Below, one piece after another: positions 11,427 to 22,396 of a stretch of 64,000 nt of DNA (position 1 is the stretch's first letter; each line of letters opens with the position of its first letter). The stretch lies in assembly GCF_014066305.1 (NCBI RefSeq), contig NW_023501057.1, positions 62,001-126,000 of the forward strand, given 5' to 3'. The notes under the pieces were generated by a model that saw nothing but the letters and a program-made list of their open reading frames with translations, was not told the origin of the DNA and made no database searches. Source of the DNA: Letharia columbiana. Lineage: Eukaryota > Ascomycota > Lecanoromycetes > Lecanorales > Parmeliaceae. The translations under genes and the position numbers were made by a program.

Positions 11427-12749
11427 TCAGCAGGAACCGCTCCCTCCGAGGAGACTATGGAGGGTGAAGTTAGGACGGTGCTCTGACGAGAGGGAATTGT
11501 GAAGGCGGACTTACGCAGAGCCCGAACTGGTCATGGCATCCCCGTTCAGCAGGGTACCCAGATGCTCATTGTAGGCGTAGTGTGTGATCATGGAGTTCGA
11601 GGCGTTCTTCATGAAGGTGCCTTCGAGCCATTGAATGAATTGACACTGGAAGTCACGAATGTCAGCATCATTGGACCGAACCATAGATGTCAGGGGCTCT
11701 GGTGGGTGCAAGGGGCAAAACTGACATCTTCGGTAGCTGTGGAGGTATCATAACCGCTTCCCATCTCGGTGATCCACACTTCTGGAATACCGTTGTCTTC
11801 CGCCAGCTGGATCATAGCCCCAGCCTGCTCATTCAACATCGCGCCGTTCTCATCTACTGTCAGGGAGCTGCTGCCGTACCAGTGCATGCTTATAGCTTGG
11901 AACGTGTATTTTGGGCTGTTGGATGCCGCCAACGAGAGGAACTGGGACATCCACTCCTGCCCTGCGGGATTGGCGACGCCGTCAATCGTGCCTAGTGACA
12001 CAACAGAATTGGAGACACCCGGTGTGGAAATCTTGGCATCCTTAGAGGACTGATATTGGGCGATGTAGTTCTGAGGGCGAGGTGTTAGCTCGAGGAACCT
12101 TTCTCCAAAGTTGGTGCGTCTGAGACTCACCCAACCGGAAATTGCTGTGCTGGGCGTCATCCAAGACTGTCCGGGCCTGGGTAGATATTAGGTGGAAAGC
12201 TTCACTGCTTTATACGACTGCTAGCTTACATGTCCGGCTCATTGAACCCGATCAGATTTATGCCAGAAGGCCATGAGGGTGCAGCATTGGTCCATGGGTT
12301 GAGATCTGTCCGGGAAATGCTCAATTAGCACTTGCACTTGCACTGATACTGGTCGAGATTTGATGGTATGGCGACTCACGGTTGCTATCCTGGAAGGTCC
12401 ATAGTTGAGGGTAGAATGTGCCTAGATCGAGATTGTCGGAAGAGCTGAGCGGGATGGGCGACCAATCCACCGAGAAACCGACTTGGCCACTGAAGGCTGA
12501 CAAATCGCTGGTACTATCGTAAAGGATACCGATGTTGGGGCTGCTTGAGTCGCTGGTAGTACCCGAGGATTGGGGTGTACTTGGGGTTGGAGAGGTACTG
12601 GTAGTAGTGGTAGTCGTCGAGGATGTGGGGGAAGCAGCGACTCCTCGGCTGTGGCGGTGATGCCATTGAGGATTCGCATGGGGCTTGGCCTGAACAAGAG
12701 TGCAAAGAACAGAGAAGAAAGAAAATAGAGATTGCGTTGTGGACCACAT
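11427..12749 (-). CDS. Secreted GH128 (Asl1-type) beta-1,3-glucanase-like protein
   Basis: Six exons on the minus strand: 12749-12380, 12305-12230, 12176-12131, 12070-11726, 11645-11515 and 11454-11427, giving 331 aa with all phases consistent. Introns are 44-80 nt with clear donors (GTGAGT, GTAAGC, GTGAGT, GTCAGT, GTAAGT). Residues 1-21 form a signal peptide (LFSFFSVLCTLVQA). Next comes a Ser/Thr/Pro linker (about 38-70), then a glycosyl hydrolase core. GFNEPD (Glu146) is the expected acid/base and WITEMG (Glu266) the expected nucleophile of the GH128 TIM barrel; HWYG at about 227 and THYAYNE near the end also fit. Such enzymes act outside the cell or in the wall on beta-1,3-glucan. The last intron is optional: without it translation stops at TAA in 11511-11513 and the end differs by a few residues. 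The start is the first ATG before the signal peptide. Confidence 0.88.
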
Positions 12750-15168
12750 GATTGATGAATGAATGAAGGGTATCCGAAGATGCAAGGATCTGTAAAGAGG
12801 GTATGAAGGCTATTGGATCAACCAAATGGGAACTGGATCAACAGTGCTGCAGCGAGAGAAGGAAGAAGAAGGAGAGGAAAGCCAAGGGGGGGGGATGGAG
12901 ACTTTATGGGAGGCAGCATGATGAGCTGAGTCCTGCAGCATTTGGAAGGATTGTGACATTTAGGGGAGAGGAATGGTGTGACAGGGGAGAGAAGGAGTAG
13001 AGTGCAGGGTATGTCAATAATAAGAATGTGTGTGTGTGTGTAATCAATCCTCTACAACTCTAAGATGGAGCTTATCTTGGTGAAACAATAAAGTAGTTTT
13101 AGTGGAAAACAACGCTGGGATAGCGGGGCTGCTCGGTGCAGGAACCCGGGACCGGGAACCATCGTTGACCTTATCGACTACCTACTTTATTTTACCTTGG
13201 CTACCTTACCTAGGTAGTCCATAAGGCAGAGGGGCATGCCTCATTGCATTCTTTTCCTTTTCCTCAACAAGCTTTGATTACATCCTCCTTCCTCATCAAG
13301 TAATCCCGAACAATCCCAGCGCTTTGTTTTATGCAAATGCAATCACACGTGGTCAAAACAAAACACAGCGAAAAGGGATGGGATCAATAATGTCATGATC
13401 TTGTGATTCGTGCGATTTGGAGATTGCAGGATTCCTTCTGGACCACACCACTTTCGCTAGAGGCAAGTGGCCTGAACTCTCCGACGGGCGCTAGCCGGCC
13501 CGCTCAACGCGTCGCCAAGACTTTCCCACCTAATCCCAACACTCTTATTCGACATTTGACAAGACTTTATCTGTGCCTTGATTATCGCATGAAATCGAAC
13601 TTCTCTTTTCCCTCTATCAGTACTTGGGACAAACAATCTTCAATGTCTATGGGTTTCCACTAAGGTGCCTTGCTAAGGGTTAGTAACCCTTGAAGCACTC
13701 TGGTGGGTGACTTCCGTTGCCGGCTCCCGTGAGTAATGACTTCCGCCAAGCTTTGGGTTTTCCTAAGCAGTCGGGTCGTGTCCTAGAGGGGAGTGGCTGT
13801 GGAACTCAGGCTGCAGACAAACGACCCGAGGTTGGTGAAACGGTTCGCTGTCCCAAGCGTGGAATGATTGGTTGGGCATAGGCATACGGCTTCTGAGGAA
13901 GATCCTGCAGGCACGCGCTTCCTTGTCCCTAGTTGCATATGTACGACCAGCAAACATAAAACAACGACGCATTGCATACACACAGTTGCAAATCATTTGA
14001 TACAAAGAAAATCCTGCGGAGCTTCGGTCAAAGATAGTGCACCAAGTGTGGAGCGGGATCGCTTTATTACCGTCTATTTTCTAGATGAGCAAGGAGGTGC
14101 CTCCTTCCGTGAGACTCCTCGTACACCCGTTGCTTCTCTTTAGGCATATCTTTTCGAGCCCGAAACCACCCCCACGACAGTCTTAGACTTTGAGTGGGTG
14201 ACCTACAATCAGTACCTTTGATTGCTTCCAAGGCGCCAATTGGGCACTGGTCGTATCGTATAATTAAGTTTGTTGAGCGAGGATCACGGTTTGGAGGGTC
14301 AGGATCCGGAAAATACCTAGTTACTCCAGATGCTGGAGTTTGGGGGGGGGAAGTAATGTATGCGGGGCCGTCCCCTACATATCAAGGAGGAATTGACATA
14401 AGGTTGCCATGTATGGAGCGGCTAGAGGAACTTTCAAGGTGATAGTGAAGGCCATAAGTAGTCTTGCTTCCTCGGGCTGGCTGCAAGACAGGTAGCTTGA
14501 CATTGTGGGTCAAGCGTAAATATTCTAACAGATAACAGAAGCTCTCAAACTCAATTGGACCGTCGATCTGTAAGTAGAGATTGATGGCCTTCTATAACGT
14601 TTTTTCCTTGTTCAGGCGAGCCAGAAACGCATTGAAGTATGGCTTGCGTGGCCCATGATTACCTCCATCAGAGCAAGCCCGGCGCCGATACATCCGCGAT
14701 CTACGCTCGTCACCACGACGTGGTGAAGCGCTAAGCCACCTTGAGGTTTTTCACCCCGTTTCCTTTGAACCCTGGGTAAACAAATGCCCGGAAATATAAT
14801 AGTTTCGAAGTCGCTTAATAAACGCTTGTGCTTGCTGTTGATGAGAGCAATGATACGTACATCCCACACTCCCCCATTGTTCGAAACGATACTTGCATTG
14901 AGAACGGTTGGTTTAGGTACTACCTTTCGCCTCTTACGTGTGTTAATGGGTAGACTGGAGACTTGTATATGGATATTGTCGCCAGTGTTTACACGCTTAG
15001 CACTAGCTAGGGTATGCCTGGCTTTCCGGCTCTGGCTCTAAACAATGAGATTGGTACACACTCACGATCGTTGTTGACACGCATTTCATGTTGATTATAT
15101 AAAGGGCCATCTGTCGCTTCTTCCTCCCTTTTATCTAACAGCCACACTGGGTCTCCCTCAGTCATTAG
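12750..15168. other. Intergenic, 2.4 kb
   Basis: No gene is supported. Visible items are a G9 run near 12886, a short (TG)n at about 13027-13041, a small hairpin with stem AAGGAGG around 14080, and several short frames (13403-13663, 13868-14143) without splice partners. The first 300 bases are the likely promoter of the minus-strand glucanase gene. Confidence 0.4.
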
Positions 15169-15774
15169 ATGGCCTCCGCTTCAACCACTCTGTGGCGGAG
15201 GGTCACGAGCATCTATCGCGCCGCCAACTGACTCCACTTAACAGATTGCTTGTCTCCGTGCCTACCACCGTGCCCTGGCTCTGGTGACCTTACGACAAGT
15301 AAAGTTCCCTTTCAAATCCCTCGCACGCTTGGATGTGCTCGAATACTTGACAGATGAGGAAAGCCGCTATGCTGCTGACCCCGACGCGGAAGCGGCAAGG
15401 TAGGAACGAGCTTGGCATCAACTTCCAAAACGGATTTAACAACGGCTTCAAATCTCCTTGTTCGCGCCAGTCACATTTTCAGTCGGCGAGACGCCTCTAG
15501 CTATGGTCAACTGGGAAGTGATATTGCTGAGTCTGCGCTGCATCGAGGAAAGCTTGTTGCGAAACCCATTTTGCAGCAGCCTCCATTCCGGGGAGCCAAA
15601 GCCATTCTATCATTTCACTTTCTTCGCTGGGTACCAGAAAGAGGCGAATTCGGCAAGGGTCCAAAGCTGGGAGAGCTGGTACGTGATATTCATAATCATC
15701 GTGACATCCTCGGCAATGTTATGGACTTTGCCGACGGCCTGTTGAATACTGCAGAAACGTCGCTAGTTTCTTGA
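15169..15774 (+). CDS. Unknown 163-aa protein, three exons
   Basis: Proposed exons are 15169-15201, 15245-15399 and 15471-15774, with phases that join cleanly. The second intron (71 nt, donor GTAGGA, acceptor CCAG) is well supported because the frames on both sides are open and the joint is in phase. The first intron (43 nt, donor GTCACG, branch CTGAC, acceptor ACAG) is weaker. The product starts MASASTTLWRR, is helical and charged (LDVLEYLTDEESRY; GKGPKLGELVRDIHNHRD), and has no signal peptide, membrane helix or motif that I recognise. A truncated or divergent family member cannot be excluded. Confidence 0.5.
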
Positions 15775-16248
15775 ATTCCCGCCACGCTTGACTTCAGGTT
15801 GCTGTATGCGGGAGACGATTCCATAGAATTGCTGTAGTTATCTTGCGGGGAATGGAACTTGTGCTTGCGGGAAAGGGATGAAGTAGTTCAGTCCTTATGT
15901 AACCAACACATGAAAGCTTCCGTATGCGACGTGAAGAAAGCAGTTTTGAGCTTAATTTAAAGAAATAGACGATGTTACAGTGAATGCGTGTTTTGCCAAG
16001 AGGTTTTCTAAGAATCCTCGCCCTCACCCTTAACTCCACATCTTTCCAACCTCACTGCAGTGTCTCTCAGATTTCCTAGACCTAGTCAATCGCACGACTC
16101 CATTCGCGATCTCATCATCGAGACTCCACCGTTCGTTGTTATCCTTCCACCAAGTATGTGCTCATAGACCGCACATTCGATACTTCAGTTTGTGCTCACA
16201 GCCACCCATCCTTCGACCCTTGACTAACAAACCGATAGAACCTTAGAC
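15775..16248. other. Intergenic / 5' leader of F-box-like gene 2
   Basis: No coding frame. Just upstream of the ATG at 16249 a TGACTAAC ... ATAG pattern could be the 3' end of an intron in the 5' leader. Confidence 0.35.
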
Positions 16249-17112
16249 ATGCCCTCCAAAATCCTGACAGACCTGGCGCCAGAGCTCCTCATTCAAATCC
16301 TCAAATCGTCAGACAATTTCGCAGATGTCACCTCACTCAGTAGCAGCTCTCGCAAGATGTTCATCGTATGGAAGATGAACATCGACACAATCTGCGAGGC
16401 CATTCTTCCACGTACTATCGACTGCTTCGAACAAGCATGCGGACTGCTAGCTGCCCAGGAGAGAGCCGAAGGCGAAGAGCACTCAGTCTTTGGCTATCAA
16501 TCCGCAGTCGACCGCACGAGATGGGTTCTCCAGGACGCCGATTTGGCTGCTAGGGCTCTTGTTCACTTTGAGAAGCATGCATTTTACTACTGTTCCTTAG
16601 CGGCAGACCGATCGTTTGGACGAGACACGTTATCCGCCACGGAACGGACAGAGTTCCTACGGGCTCACTACCGCGCTTCAACGTTAGCAACACTTTCAAA
16701 AGAGCCATTACCGAGTGGGTTGCTGTCTACTTGGAACCTTCTTGACCTTGAACAAGTGAAAGACGTGGTCGAGTGGATCGTCATCTACGGCGATCAAGAT
16801 GAAAAGCTCGATCTAGGTCTAGGCTACTGTGACCATGGTCTTGGTCGGCAGGCCACTGGCGGCAGGCCATCATTGAACGACTGGAAAAAGGTCCAAGGCT
16901 CTCTAGCCTACCTCAAAATGGACTTGTACGGATTACAACTCAAGACAAACATGGAGCGTCACTTCCGTTTTCTATTCAATTCCTTCTTGATCTATGATGA
17001 CTGCCGGCCGGACTTCAAGTACAGCAGAGGCGAGTGGTTGCAAGATCTTCTACCACTGGTGCAACAACAAGGGATTCATTGCAACATCAGGTACAAGCTC
17101 TCAGAGGCATGA
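16249..17112 (+). CDS. F-box-like protein, paralogue 2
   Basis: Single exon, 287 aa, from the first ATG. Residues 5-60 match paralogue 1 block by block: LAPELLIQILK, VTSLSSSSRKMF, VWKMNIDTICEAIL, RTIDCFEQA. This is an F-box-like N-terminus without a long leader. The middle contains a W-aromatic helix (AVDRTRWVLQDADLAARAL) that is clearly kept in the pseudogene at 18561, and a further block LDLEQVKDVVEWI. The role is likely substrate choice in an SCF-type ligase, by analogy only. The frame is intact, with balanced codon use. The stop is at 17110-17112. Confidence 0.75.
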   Translation: MPSKILTDLAPELLIQILKSSDNFADVTSLSSSSRKMFIVWKMNIDTICEAILPRTIDCFEQACGLLAAQERAEGEEHSVFGYQSAVDRTRWVLQDADLAARALVHFEKHAFYYCSLAADRSFGRDTLSATERTEFLRAHYRASTLATLSKEPLPSGLLSTWNLLDLEQVKDVVEWIVIYGDQDEKLDLGLGYCDHGLGRQATGGRPSLNDWKKVQGSLAYLKMDLYGLQLKTNMERHFRFLFNSFLIYDDCRPDFKYSRGEWLQDLLPLVQQQGIHCNIRYKLSEA

Positions 17113-18560
17113 GCCAGGCTCGTCGTCGAAGGTGAGATCCCCAAACATATATAATACGATCAGGCTGACATCCCTAAGATGAGGCTCACCAAGACCCGAG
17201 AAGCGGTCCAAGTGTCTAAAGAGAGATTCAGTGGCAGAGGAAACAGACGGGATCAAGAAGGAGGACTGAAGGTTCTGCTCCATGCGTCCATAGAAGCCAG
17301 GGAAGTTCGGCTCAGATCCACTTGCAGTCAATAAGATCAATGGCAGGGTAGAAAGCACCCCTTCAATCTGGCATCGACCTTGTAAACCTTATAAGCACGT
17401 AGTGGATAATCAGAGCGAGTTCAACACATCCAGCATGTCTCGCTTCCGAGCGTCAAACATAGCACTTCACTAAAACTGAGATCAACGATCTTATTGCCTC
17501 CTAGGTTGATCTCAACCATCATAATGTTGTACAACCTGCGGTCGGGAGACACAATTTCTCGCCGAGGCTTCAATCAACAATCAGAGTCGATAATCCGAGT
17601 CGAAAGGTCGATCTGAGACTGGAATATGTGCGAGTCAGTCACAGTCCAAGAAATCAAAAACCCATCGTTAGCCACTTCAAGCCTATTATCTCATTTCAGG
17701 ATTAGACATAAATAAAGAATAGGCGGTGGTAATCGATAAGCATGTTAGGGAGAAATGTGATGGAAACAATGTTTTTGCTGTTTGGTTTTAGTCCAAAGTT
17801 GGTTTTAATCCTTGATGCAAAGTATAAAACTATCGTAGGCGCTCGACGTTAGCAATTAAATCGGGTGAGAAAGTTCTGTCTAGTCGTCGGAGCATGGCAG
17901 AGTAGTATTCAATGGGGCGGGTAGAAATTTGAGCTGATCTAGTATCTAATGGAAAGATCGAGTCGACCAGAATATCAAGACCAGATGTGCATTTGAGACG
18001 AGTGTTCTACCTTCCTCATGACCATGGGCCGTGAGTTCAATTGAGTGAATGTGCCCACAATTTAATAAACGACATCTCCACCTTCCTAGTTAGCATTTCT
18101 TACAAAGCTCTCCCTCAACCCAGTAATCTGTCAGCCCTCACCCTCTCTATTCTTCCCCCTTCTACAACACCGTGTGGCCCAATTAGACACAGCGTGGCTT
18201 GGCACTGCCCACAACTAATGACTTCACGCATATTGGGATTGCGGTTCACATATGCTTCAGACCATGGTCCACTCCTGAACACCTAGCTTGCGAGCCTCAT
18301 CAATGAGTCGCATACAGCACGCCCGACATACTCCAACGATGAAGATGCAAAATTGACCTCGAACTTCCTCAAAAATCCCACCTCGCGACCAAACTAGCTC
18401 CACTGTCAACATTACACGACCTTGATAGTATTGCTTCATTCAGCACAAGTTCATTAACCGAATAACAATTTACGAGTGCGTCAGAGACTCTGTTTGCCCA
18501 ACGGCCAACAGTTTACCAACCAGTCACCAGGTGAGACGACGGGTCTCGAAATTATCGACC
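17113..18560. other. Intergenic, 1.4 kb
   Basis: No supported gene. Base composition drifts toward AT at 17640-17860 but keeps CpA and TpG, so it does not look like a RIP block. Confidence 0.4.
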
Positions 18561-19307
18561 ATGTCTCAAGCCTCCTCACCGGGCCTGGCCCCCAAGCTCA
18601 AGGTCCAGATCTTCAAGTCAATAAACAAATTCTCATCGGTCACAGTCCTCAGCAGTATCTTTTATACACTCCACAATATCTGGAAGTCCAACACCGAATC
18701 CATCTGTAATGCAGTCCTTCAGCGGATCGTCAAATGCCCGGGCGAAGCAAAAGTGCTGTTCGATGTTCAGAACTCCAACCAGCAGGCAGTGGACGGTCAG
18801 AACCTCAGGGGTATTTAGGAGGACCACAACCCTTATCATCAAGCAATTGAACGCTCGCAGTGGTGTTACGTCAACGCGGACACAGCGTCATTGGCTCTCG
18901 CATATTTCGACCTCTCAGTGTTCACTTTCTCAACGCTCGGCCGACATTCATCGCCAACAGAAGACACGAATTTCATCCAAGTTGCCGTGTGAGGGACTTT
19001 CAGAGCTTTGATTGCGTCTTCGGATATGCTAGACTTCCAGCGAGTCAGGGAAGTTCTCTGCTTCCTAACCTCTTCATCTCCTAAGGCACTGGAACAACAC
19101 CTGGGCCTCGTTTCCGTTGATGGGAGTGGGCCTGTGGGCGAGTGCATTACCGCCGTAAACTTCAACATCGCCATACGTAGGCTACGACACCTGGACCAAG
19201 ATTTCCTTGCGGTTGCACCCAACGTTTCACCTGTCCAAGCCTCCAAACATGCCGATCGGTTATTTCATTGCTTACGGGCAACTTGCAAGGACCAATGCTC
19301 CCAGTAG
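18561..19307 (+). pseudogene. F-box-like paralogue 3, two in-frame stops
   Basis: One reading frame stays alignable with paralogue 2 from the ATG at 18561 (LAPKLKVQIFKS, VTVLSS, IWKSNTESICNAVL) to the stop at 19305-19307, but TAG at 18816-18818 and TGA at 18990-18992 interrupt it. After the first stop the frame continues with AIERSQWCYVNADTASLALAYF, shown here in part as the counterpart of the W-helix of paralogue 2, and later LDFQRVREVLCFL matches LDLEQVKDVVEWI. No splice pair removes both stops. Both stops can arise by one C-to-T change (CAG to TAG, CGA to TGA), and the gene directly borders a RIP-degraded block. Confidence 0.75.
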
Positions 19308-21339
19308 TCCGCCCCCAAATTCTGGACTATTAGTCGGACTGGTCTATGGACTAGTCCACAGTGGACTGGTTTAAAGTTGAACGGATTATATATAGACCAG
19401 TCTAATATCTAGACGAACTGATCCGACTATTAGTCTAGATATGAATTTATATAAATGAATTTAATAGTATATATCTAAGTATAATAGAAGTATTTTTAAT
19501 AGTAATAAAGCTAACTAATAAAGATTTAAGTATAATAGATATATTTTTAATAGTAACGAAGAACAAATTTTTCTTTAAGATAGTATTTATATATTTATTT
19601 AATAATTATATTACTATAGTATCTAATAACGACTTATTCGATATATCTATAACTCTTATTACTCTTATAACTCTATTTAATATTATTATAAAATCTAAGA
19701 TCTCGAATAAATTTACTAAGTATATATGAAATATAATAACTCGAAGACTAGTAATTTCGAAGCTTTTATTATAATCTTCTTAAAACTAGTCTATTATTTC
19801 TATTCTATAAGCCTCGAATAATTATACCCCTCTTATTAAGGTATTTATTCGAATTTTAGAAAAGGAAAATCGAGAAATTATCGTCTAAAGACTCTAATTC
19901 GAAAGTCTCGTAATAAACGCTAGCTCTATAATCTAGCGTTTCTTAAGTATTAGAAATATTCTTTAAGAGATTAAGAGCTAAAATCTTTACTATTTATAAC
20001 TATATTACTTAGCGAGATAATATCTTAGTCTATAATTATTATTTAAAGATCTATAAGCTTAATAGTAGTATAAGAGCTATTACTCGATATTTAAAAGATA
20101 AATACTTTATTAACTCTACGACTATCGATATAGCTAAAAAGAGAATATAAGAGAATATAATAATAGATATAGTAATACTTCGTAGGGTTGAAGTTAATAT
20201 TAAGGCTAAGATAAAGAGACGAAAGAAATTTATAAGTATAAGTCTTAATAAAATTACTTTGAAGTATCTATATCTATAATAAACTATTCTTTAAAATATA
20301 TCCTTTAATCACGTTAGGGATAGAGGCTTTCGAACCTTCTTGAAATACGTTAATTTTATTACTAATTAAATACTTTCTAACTTCGATATTATAATAAAAA
20401 TCTATATTAAAGATCTATTTATTAAGAGAAGATAACGGCTACGCTATATACTAGCTATAGCTCTATTAAATATCTATATTATATACGATATATAAACGTT
20501 ATTAAATTATCTAAGACTATTAATAGTAGTCGTATATTTTATTAGTAAAAAAATTAAACTATACTTCGTAACTCTCGTCTTTTATAAGTTATAAGAAAAG
20601 TATTTAGACTTAAATTAGACGATAATTATTTTAAATATACTCGATAACTATAAGATTCGTAATAAGTTAGACTATCTAATTATAAATAATATTAATAGTA
20701 ATAATACTCTAATTAAAGCTATTACTAATACTTTATATAAAAAAGAGATCTTTTATAATACTTAATAACGACGTCTTCGATATAATAATTATATTATTAA
20801 TCTAACTATTTAAGTATTTCTCTTTAAAAAGATCGTTAATAATTATTAATATTCGGAGAATATAGCTATCTCTTCTTTTAATATTTAGTTAAATTAGTAA
20901 CGTAAGCTAAAATCTCTCGATAAGCTATATATTATTATTATCTAAATTATAGAAAGCTCTTAACGTATTTAGTTCTTTAAAAAACGAAGTAATAAACTTA
21001 TATTATATCGGAATAATAGTACTAGATAAAATTCTTAATACGATATACTTAATTAAGCTATTTAAAGGCTTAAACTAGTTATTATAGTCGTTATTAATAA
21101 GAAACTCGATTTATTAAAGAACGTACTTACTATTAACGAGTGAATTATTCTTAATTATATTCGTAATTTCTTATAGATCTTTTATAATACTATTAAGATA
21201 ATCGAAGGCTATAAAGCTATCTTAAAATAAATTCTTCTTATTATAGATTTTCTAGCTAAGCGTTTTAAGAAGATTATAGAAGAATTTAAGAATTATACTT
21301 TTATGTGAAAGTCTCTTTATATCGAGTTTATTAAGCTAT

Positions 21340-21491
21340 TGTCACGGTACGCCAAGGCCTCCTCCAGAGCCACCACCCATTTGGGCCTAGCGTGGCTTGG
21401 CACCGCACATATCTGCCCTGCGGGCACATAGAATAATCAACATCTTTACACCACACATCAAATTATGACATAGTCACATTGGCTCCTGACA
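21340..21491. repeat. Left LTR of the 1057-bp element
   Basis: 152 bp, TG...CA ends (TGTCA ... TGACA). It looks unmutated and serves as reference for the right copy. Confidence 0.9.
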
Positions 21492-21685
21492 ACATGGTAG
21501 CAACACCTGAAGATCATTCAACAGGCGTCTATTAAGTTTATTTCGCTCCCACACCAGTTGCCTACTCCTCCCCTAGGACCCCACCTACCTCAACACCAAG
21601 TACGCTCCTACATCAGTACTCACAGTCCCACGAGTCCCTACACGATTTACAGGTCGATCCTTTCACTAGGCCACTCGATATCACC

Positions 21686-22153
21686 ATGGCATCCAGCAGC
21701 CTTATTCCCGGCTTCTCAGCAGAGCAAGTCCGCTCCATTACCAAGCTCATAGAAGACGTGCTCGACAAGGCACTCGACAAGCACTTTGGCCCACTGCCAC
21801 CACAGCAAAAGCAGTCAGTCATAGCGCCAAAGCCGGCACAGCCACCAAAGCAGGAACAAGAGCATAGGCCATTACAACAGGCATATATGGAGAAAATTGC
21901 GGAGAAAAGTATGGAGAAGAACAAGAGCATAGACAGCAGCAGTGCTATTCAAACGGGCGCACTCTCCATAATTCCACACCAGGCAACTATGCATAATTGC
22001 GGAGAACCTTCCCCTCGCCTCAGCAGTACTCCACTTTCTACCTCGCTTCTCGCCTCTCTTCTCGCCTCTCAACTCGCCTCTCTTCTCACTTTCGCCTCTC
22101 CGCTCGGCTACATTCGATTCGCGAAGGATATGGAGGCTATAGGCCAAGGATAG
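21686..22153 (+). CDS. Gag-like N-terminal fragment inside the small LTR element
   Basis: 155 codons from an ATG in strong context (CACCATGGC). The first 45 residues (SLIPGFSAEQVRSITKLIED) look like the N-terminus of fungal Copia-type Gag; then a Gln/Pro/Lys region follows. The last third (LASLLASQLASLL) comes from a CTCGCCTCTCTT-type tandem repeat and is probably not functional. No zinc knuckle, protease or polymerase is present. It may be a relic kept for packaging, or a chance frame. Confidence 0.4.
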   Translation: MASSSLIPGFSAEQVRSITKLIEDVLDKALDKHFGPLPPQQKQSVIAPKPAQPPKQEQEHRPLQQAYMEKIAEKSMEKNKSIDSSSAIQTGALSIIPHQATMHNCGEPSPRLSSTPLSTSLLASLLASQLASLLTFASPLGYIRFAKDMEAIGQG

Positions 22154-22244
22154 GTGCATGGATATATGGACGGCGCATGATTGATGTAGCTATCCAGAGA
22201 TGCAGCCACGAGGACGTGACTTTTTTCTTTCTTTGCGGGCATGT

Positions 22245-22396
22245 TGTCACGGTACGCCAAGGCCTCCTCCAGAGCCACCACCCATTTGGGCCTAGCGTGG
22301 CTTGGCACCGCACATATCTGCCCTGCGGGCATATAGAATAATCAACATCTTTACACCACACATCAAATTATAACATAGTCATATTGACTTCTAACA
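22245..22396. repeat. Right LTR of the 1057-bp element
   Basis: 152 bp; it differs from the left LTR by six transitions, all in the last 70 bases and all of RIP type, so its end reads TAACA. Confidence 0.9.

Larger units (their letters stand above)
21340..22396. mobile_element. Small non-autonomous LTR retroelement, TSD GCTAT
   Basis: Two direct 152-bp LTRs, 21340-21491 and 22245-22396, start TGTCACGG; the left ends TGACA, the right TAACA. The element is flanked by the 5-bp target duplication GCTAT (21335-21339 and 22397-22401). The internal part is only 753 bp and has no pol. After the left LTR, TGGTAGC resembles the start of an initiator-Met tRNA primer site. The element is GC-balanced while the hAT around it is fully degraded, so it landed after that mutation wave. 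The six differences between LTRs are all C-to-T or G-to-A in the right copy. Confidence 0.9.

Noticed and set aside
14070..14100. AAGGAGG-TG-CCTCCTT palindrome as an operator
   Set aside because: Isolated, with no neighbouring gene start or second copy.
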